DNA from: an uncultured Oribacterium sp.
GTDB lineage: Bacteria > Bacillota > Clostridia > Lachnospirales > Lachnospiraceae
DNA length: 11,019 bases
Assembly: GCA_934279105.1 (NCBI GenBank)
Contig: CAKQWR010000058.1
Coordinates: 1-11,019, forward strand
Direction of reading: 5' to 3'
Shown: piece after piece, positions 7,899 through 11,019 of the stretch
Layout: the number at the start of each line of letters is the position of its first letter
Position numbering within the stretch: position 1 is the stretch's first letter
Translations under genes and position numbers: made by a program
The notes under the pieces: generated by a model
What the model saw: the letters and a program-made list of their open reading frames with translations, nothing else
Database searches by the model: none
What the model was told of the DNA's origin: nothing

Positions 7899-8822
7899 AT
7901 GCTTGATATTTGTTTACTCGGAACCGGCGGAATGATGCCGCTTCCGAATCGATGGCTTACGAGCCTCATGCTTCGCTGCAATGGCAGCAATATGCTGATT
8001 GACTGCGGAGAGGGTACGCAGATTGCGATGAAGGAAAAGGCCTGGTCGCCGAAACCGATTGATGTGATCTGCTTCACTCATTACCATGCGGATCACATTT
8101 CCGGCTTACCGGGGATGCTTCTTTCGATGGGCAATGCAGAGCGCACCGAGCCGCTGCACATGGTCGGCCCGAAGGGGCTCAAGAGAGTGGTTGATGGCCT
8201 CCGCGTCGTCGCACCGGAGCTTCCGTTTGAGATCATTTACCACGAACTTTCCGAACCGATCGAGCAGCTTGAGTTCGGTCCGTTTGTGCTGGACGCCTTT
8301 AAGGTGAACCACAAAATCACCTGCTATGGTTATCGTGTCAGCATCCGCCGACTCGGAAAGTTCGATGCACAGCGCGCACAGGCACAGAGCATCCCGGTAC
8401 GTTGCTGGAATCGTCTTCAGCATGGTGAAACCGTCGAGGAAAACGGACAGATCTATACACCGGATATGGTGATGGGGGCTGCGCGTCGCGGCCTGCGCGT
8501 TACCTACTGCACCGACACACGTCCGACACCGATGATTACAGAGATGGCGACCGATGCTGATCTCTTCATCTGCGAGGGCATGTACGGTGAGTATGAAAAG
8601 CTGGACAATGCAAAAAAATACAAGCATATGATGATGGTCGAAGCTGCGCACATCGGTGCAGAAGCGAAGCCGAAGGAGATGTGGTTTACACACTATTCTC
8701 CGAGCGAGATGAAACCGGATATCTATCGCGAGGAGATCACGAAGATCTGGCCGGTGAAATTTGCGCGTGATGGATGGACGAAGGATCTCGTTTTCGATGA
8801 TGAGGAAAACGGAGAGAAGTAA
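7899..8822 (+). CDS. rnz: Ribonuclease Z family metallo-beta-lactamase fold protein
   Basis: RNase Z cuts the 3' trailer from tRNA precursors, leaving an end for CCA addition. The 307-residue product, a typical short-form length, shows LIDCGEGTQ (33-41), the metal motif THYHADH (60-66; H61, H63, D65, H66), VNHKI...YGYR, TDTRP where the family usually has GDTRP, a late HMMMVEAAHI in the place of the HSTAEQAA motif, and a final THYSP histidine motif. The segment before TDTRP (GKFD...IP...W..L..GE) corresponds to the substrate-binding arm region, but the usual GP-rich consensus is altered. The ribosome binding site AAGGA (7886-7890) lies inside the end of rimI, four bases before this start. RNase Z activity is inferred; a related hydrolase is possible. 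Confidence 0.82.
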   Translation: MLDICLLGTGGMMPLPNRWLTSLMLRCNGSNMLIDCGEGTQIAMKEKAWSPKPIDVICFTHYHADHISGLPGMLLSMGNAERTEPLHMVGPKGLKRVVDGLRVVAPELPFEIIYHELSEPIEQLEFGPFVLDAFKVNHKITCYGYRVSIRRLGKFDAQRAQAQSIPVRCWNRLQHGETVEENGQIYTPDMVMGAARRGLRVTYCTDTRPTPMITEMATDADLFICEGMYGEYEKLDNAKKYKHMMMVEAAHIGAEAKPKEMWFTHYSPSEMKPDIYREEITKIWPVKFARDGWTKDLVFDDEENGEK

Positions 8823-8832
8823 CCGGATGTAA

Positions 8833-8892
8833 GCATGAGGTATCGATAAATCGGTACGAGATGCATCATTGAAGCAAGGACTGCGTCCGCAG
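8833..8892 (+). other. Two hairpins in the rnz-tsaD gap
   Basis: GTATCGA (8840-8846) pairs with TCGGTAC (8851-8857, one G-T wobble) around a TAAA loop. An outer GCAT/ATGC stem (8833-8836, 8861-8864) is separated from it by a symmetric GAG/GAG internal loop. Downstream, CTGC (8881-8884) pairs with GCAG (8889-8892) around GTCC. No T-run follows either. The 122-bp gap is the longest within the hom-ispD run; I found no convincing promoter in it. Confidence 0.4.
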
Positions 8893-8944
8893 AAACCGGG
8901 CAGAAGCAGTATGAACACAGTTAGTATATCAATCTGGAGTAACT

Positions 8945-9964
8945 ATGGCAGATATTACAATCCTGGGAATCGAATCGAGCTGTGACGAGACCGCCGCTGC
9001 GGTCGTTCGCAACGGTCGGGAGGTTCTTTCAAATATTATTTCATCACAGATTGCGATCCACACAGAGTACGGCGGCGTCGTACCAGAGATTGCTTCCCGC
9101 AAGCACCTCGAAAAAATCGACGATGTCATCGCACTTGCACTGAAGGAGGCGCACTGTACCTTCGATGATATCGATGCCATTGCCGTGACCTACGGTCCTG
9201 GCCTCGTCGGTGCGCTACTTGTCGGCGTAGCGGAAGCGAAGGCTCTCGCCTATGCGCTGAAGAAGCCACTGATCGGTGTGCACCATATCGAGGGCCACGT
9301 CAGTGCGAACTATATCGAAAATAAGGACCTCGAACCGCCATTTGCCTGCCTGATTGTATCTGGCGGACATACACACCTCGTCGTTGTACAGGATTATGGT
9401 AAGTTCGAGATCGTCGGTCGGTCACGTGACGATGCAGCCGGTGAAGCCTTCGACAAGGTGGCGCGCGCAGTCGGACTCGGCTATCCGGGTGGACCGAAGG
9501 TGGATAAGGCCTCCAAAACCGGTAATCCGCATGCCATTTCTTTCCCGCGTGGCACCGTTACGGACAATCCATACGATTTTACCTTCTCTGGTATCAAATC
9601 GTCTGTCCTCAACTACATCAACAAAGCGAAAATGATGAATACGCCGATCGATGTACCGGATCTCTGCGCTTCTTTCCAGGAAGCGGTGACGGATTCGCTG
9701 GTTTCTCGTGCCATTATGCTCTGTAAGGAGCGTGGCTACCAGAAGCTCGCCATCGCCGGTGGTGTCGCATCGAACAGTCATATTCGTGCGCGGATGGAAG
9801 ATGCCTGTAAGAAAAACGGCATCGCATTTTATCGTCCGAGCCCGGTACTCTGCACGGACAATGCTGCCATGATCGGCTGCGCAGGATACTATGAATATCT
9901 GCATGGTCGTCGTGACGGCCTGGACCTGAACGCCTGCCCGAACCTGAAGCTTGGTGAGCGATAA
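8945..9964 (+). CDS. tsaD: tRNA t6A37 threonylcarbamoyltransferase TsaD
   Basis: TsaD (formerly Gcp/YgjD) transfers the threonylcarbamoyl group from threonylcarbamoyl-AMP to A37 of tRNA, working with TsaB and TsaE. The 339-residue product is of standard length. It has the N-terminal ESSCDET (10-16), the metal-binding HHIEGH (113-118; H114 and H118), SGGHTHL (139-145), [11 protein letters not shown] (161-171), PGGP (181-184), AGGVASN (271-277) and the C-terminal TDNAAM with metal ligand D305 (304-309). The ATG at 8945 follows GGAG (8935-8938) by six bases. ispD begins 12 bases after its stop. With tsaE and tsaB upstream, all three subunits of the bacterial t6A transfer complex are in the window; TsaC, which makes the intermediate, is not. 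Confidence 0.98.
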   Translation: MADITILGIESSCDETAAAVVRNGREVLSNIISSQIAIHTEYGGVVPEIASRKHLEKIDDVIALALKEAHCTFDDIDAIAVTYGPGLVGALLVGVAEAKALAYALKKPLIGVHHIEGHVSANYIENKDLEPPFACLIVSGGHTHLVVVQDYGKFEIVGRSRDDAAGEAFDKVARAVGLGYPGGPKVDKASKTGNPHAISFPRGTVTDNPYDFTFSGIKSSVLNYINKAKMMNTPIDVPDLCASFQEAVTDSLVSRAIMLCKERGYQKLAIAGGVASNSHIRARMEDACKKNGIAFYRPSPVLCTDNAAMIGCAGYYEYLHGRRDGLDLNACPNLKLGER

Positions 9965-9976
9965 TGGAGTAGAGAG

Positions 9977-10768
9977 ATGTATAACGGAAGAAAAGTATAT
10001 GCGATCGTGCTGGCAGCCGGTAGTGGCCGCCGAATGCATAGTAAAACGAAAAAGCAGTTTATGGAAATTCTCGGCAGGCCACTCTTTAGCTGGAGTGCAT
10101 CTTGCTTCGATCGTCATGAGGCTGTCGACGGCATCATTCTGACAACCGGTGAAGAAGATATCCCCCATATGGAAGAGCTGACACGTAGCGGCGGTGCCTG
10201 TGCACTTCATAAGCTCTCTGCAATCGTAGTGGGAGGAAAAGAACGCTATCATTCTGTCTTCGAGGGACTGAAAAAAGTCGCGGAACTCGAAAAAACAGAT
10301 ACCACTTCCTCGGATAGAAGTATGTCTCAGGAAGAGGCACCGGATCCACTGATTATGATTCACGACTGCGCACGGCCGATGCTGACAGAAGCCATCATCG
10401 ACGATGCCTTACATTATGCAGAGAAATACCATGCAGCCGTAATCGGGATGCCGGTGAAGGATACGATCAAAATTCTCGATGCAGATCATTTCGTAAAGGA
10501 AACTCCGGAGCGTAGTGCCGTATGGCTGATGCAGACTCCACAGAGTTTCGATTTCTCGCTCATCTATAAGGCATATGCAGCGATGATTGATCAAGAGGCG
10601 AGAGGACATCTTATGGTTCCAATCACAGATGATGCTATGGTCGTTGAGTCTTTCGCCGGACAGCGTGTAAAGATTATCTCCGGAAGTTATGAAAATATAA
10701 AGGTTACAACTCCAGAGGACGTAAAGATTGCGGAGTATTACCTATCGAAAAGAAATGAGCGTAGATAG
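9977..10768 (+). CDS. ispD: 2-C-methyl-D-erythritol 4-phosphate cytidylyltransferase
   Basis: IspD joins CTP and methylerythritol 4-phosphate to give CDP-methylerythritol in the non-mevalonate isoprenoid pathway. The 263-residue product has the nucleotide loop LAAGSGRRM (12-20) with K26 following, GGKERYHSV (87-95 region), IHDCARP (128-134) where most members have HDGARP, PVKDTIK (159-165), QTPQSF (186-191), TDDA (217-220) and NIKVTTPEDV (240-249). It is longer than the usual 230 or so residues, mainly through a polar stretch near 105-123. No IspF domain follows, so it is not the bifunctional IspDF. GGAG (9966-9969) precedes the ATG by seven bases. It is the last gene of the run. Confidence 0.95.
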   Translation: MYNGRKVYAIVLAAGSGRRMHSKTKKQFMEILGRPLFSWSASCFDRHEAVDGIILTTGEEDIPHMEELTRSGGACALHKLSAIVVGGKERYHSVFEGLKKVAELEKTDTTSSDRSMSQEEAPDPLIMIHDCARPMLTEAIIDDALHYAEKYHAAVIGMPVKDTIKILDADHFVKETPERSAVWLMQTPQSFDFSLIYKAYAAMIDQEARGHLMVPITDDAMVVESFAGQRVKIISGSYENIKVTTPEDVKIAEYYLSKRNERR

Positions 10769-10814
10769 AGCCTGTTTCTCAAGCAAATGCTAAGACTATA
10801 TATCGTATATTTCC

Positions 10815-10869
10815 TTAAAGAGCGTCTCAATGTATAGATGATGAAATCGATCATCGGGCCGCTCTTTAA
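10815..10869 (+). terminator. Long inverted repeat after ispD, possible terminator
   Basis: TTAAAGAGCG (10815-10824) pairs perfectly with CGCTCTTTAA (10860-10869), and an inner stem GATGAT (10837-10842) with ATCATC (10850-10855) lies inside it. The only T-run is CTTT inside the 3' arm, followed by seven A, so it is an imperfect intrinsic terminator; it lies where the ispD transcript should end, upstream of a new promoter. An RNA processing or attenuation role is also possible. Confidence 0.45.
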
Positions 10870-10886
10870 AAAAATTCAGAAAACAG

Positions 10887-10915
10887 TTGACAAGAAGGAT
10901 ACTTATCGATATTAT
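10887..10915 (+). promoter_or_regulatory. Strong sigma-A promoter of tRNA-Ser
   Basis: TTGACA (10887-10892) is a perfect -35 box and TATTAT (10910-10915) matches five of six bases of the -10 consensus, with an optimal 17-base spacer. A run of seven A (10868-10874) lies upstream where an UP element would be. Transcription would start near 10922, about 27 bases before the tRNA. Confidence 0.88.
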
Positions 10916-10923
10916 ATCTAAGT

Positions 10924-10938
10924 CGCTCGTAAAGAGCG
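10924..10938 (+). other. Hairpin in the pre-tRNA-Ser 5' leader
   Basis: CGCTC (10924-10928) and GAGCG (10934-10938) form a perfect stem with a GTAAA loop. It lies within the predicted 5' leader that RNase P would remove. The nine bases TAAAGAGCG (10930-10938) also occur at 10816-10824, and their reverse complement at 10860-10868. Confidence 0.5.
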
Positions 10939-10948
10939 CGTGAAAAGT

Positions 10949-11019
10949 GCAGAGGTATCGAAGTGGTCATAACGAGGCGGTCTTGAAAACCGTTTGTCCG
11001 CAAGGGCACGTGGGTTCGA
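10949..11019 (+). tRNA. tRNA-Ser (anticodon UGA), cut by the window end
   Basis: The sequence folds as a class II tRNA: acceptor 5' strand GCAGAGG (10949-10955), TA at positions 8-9, a D arm with GTGG, the anticodon loop CTTGAAA (10982-10988) with anticodon TGA (10984-10986), and a long variable arm TGTCC-GCAA-GGGCA (10995-11008). It ends within the T loop (TTCGA). The long variable arm and anticodon identify serine, reading UCA and related UCN codons. About 18 to 20 bases, including the 3' acceptor strand, are outside the window, so whether CCA is encoded cannot be seen. Confidence 0.94.

Noticed and set aside
1..11019. Mobile elements, CRISPR, defence genes or other novel accessory system
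   Set aside because: No direct-repeat array, transposase, integrase or unfamiliar gene is present; all ten coding regions belong to known core families.

Overview
The window is ordinary chromosomal housekeeping DNA from a Gram-positive anaerobe of the class Clostridia, most likely the family Lachnospiraceae. This rests on the protein families seen (a PheB-type ACT protein next to hom; tsaE-tsaB-rimI-tsaD in one run), strong AAGGAG-like ribosome binding sites, roughly balanced base composition and a sigma-A type tRNA promoter. The genus cannot be fixed from the sequence alone. All ten protein genes and the one RNA gene lie on the + strand. I see no insertion sequence, phage gene, CRISPR array or broken gene.

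Layout. 1-145 is a leader with a candidate promoter and a 12-bp palindrome. It is followed by secA (146-2803), which ends in a UUCG hairpin and an intrinsic terminator. prfB (release factor 2, 2970-4109) is encoded in one frame, without the programmed frameshift found in many bacteria. Next come a PheB/UPF0735 HTH-ACT protein (4171-4626), a 64-bp gap holding a perfect palindrome, and homoserine dehydrogenase (4691-5938). hom overlaps tsaE (5938-6354) by one base, and tsaB (6371-7219), rimI (7337-7894), a ribonuclease Z family protein (7899-8822), tsaD (8945-9964) and ispD (9977-10768) follow. The last 250 bp hold a long inverted repeat, a near-consensus promoter and the first 71 bases of tRNA-Ser(UGA), cut by the window edge.

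How the genes work together. secA drives protein export. prfB terminates translation at UGA and UAA. pheB-hom concern amino acid synthesis at the aspartate-semialdehyde to homoserine branch. tsaE, tsaB and tsaD encode the TsaBDE complex that makes t6A37 on ANN-decoding tRNAs (tsaC is not in the window). The RNase Z family gene and the tRNA gene extend a tRNA-maturation theme, rimI is an N-acetyltransferase of the ribosomal-protein type, and ispD makes CDP-methylerythritol for isoprenoids. From hom to ispD the genes are tightly packed and probably largely co-transcribed.

I did not find a new biological system. The points most worth a second look are the frame-fused prfB with what may be a relic of its frameshift signal, the palindrome between the HTH-ACT gene and hom, the enlarged RimI, and the repeat arrangement around the tRNA-Ser promoter.
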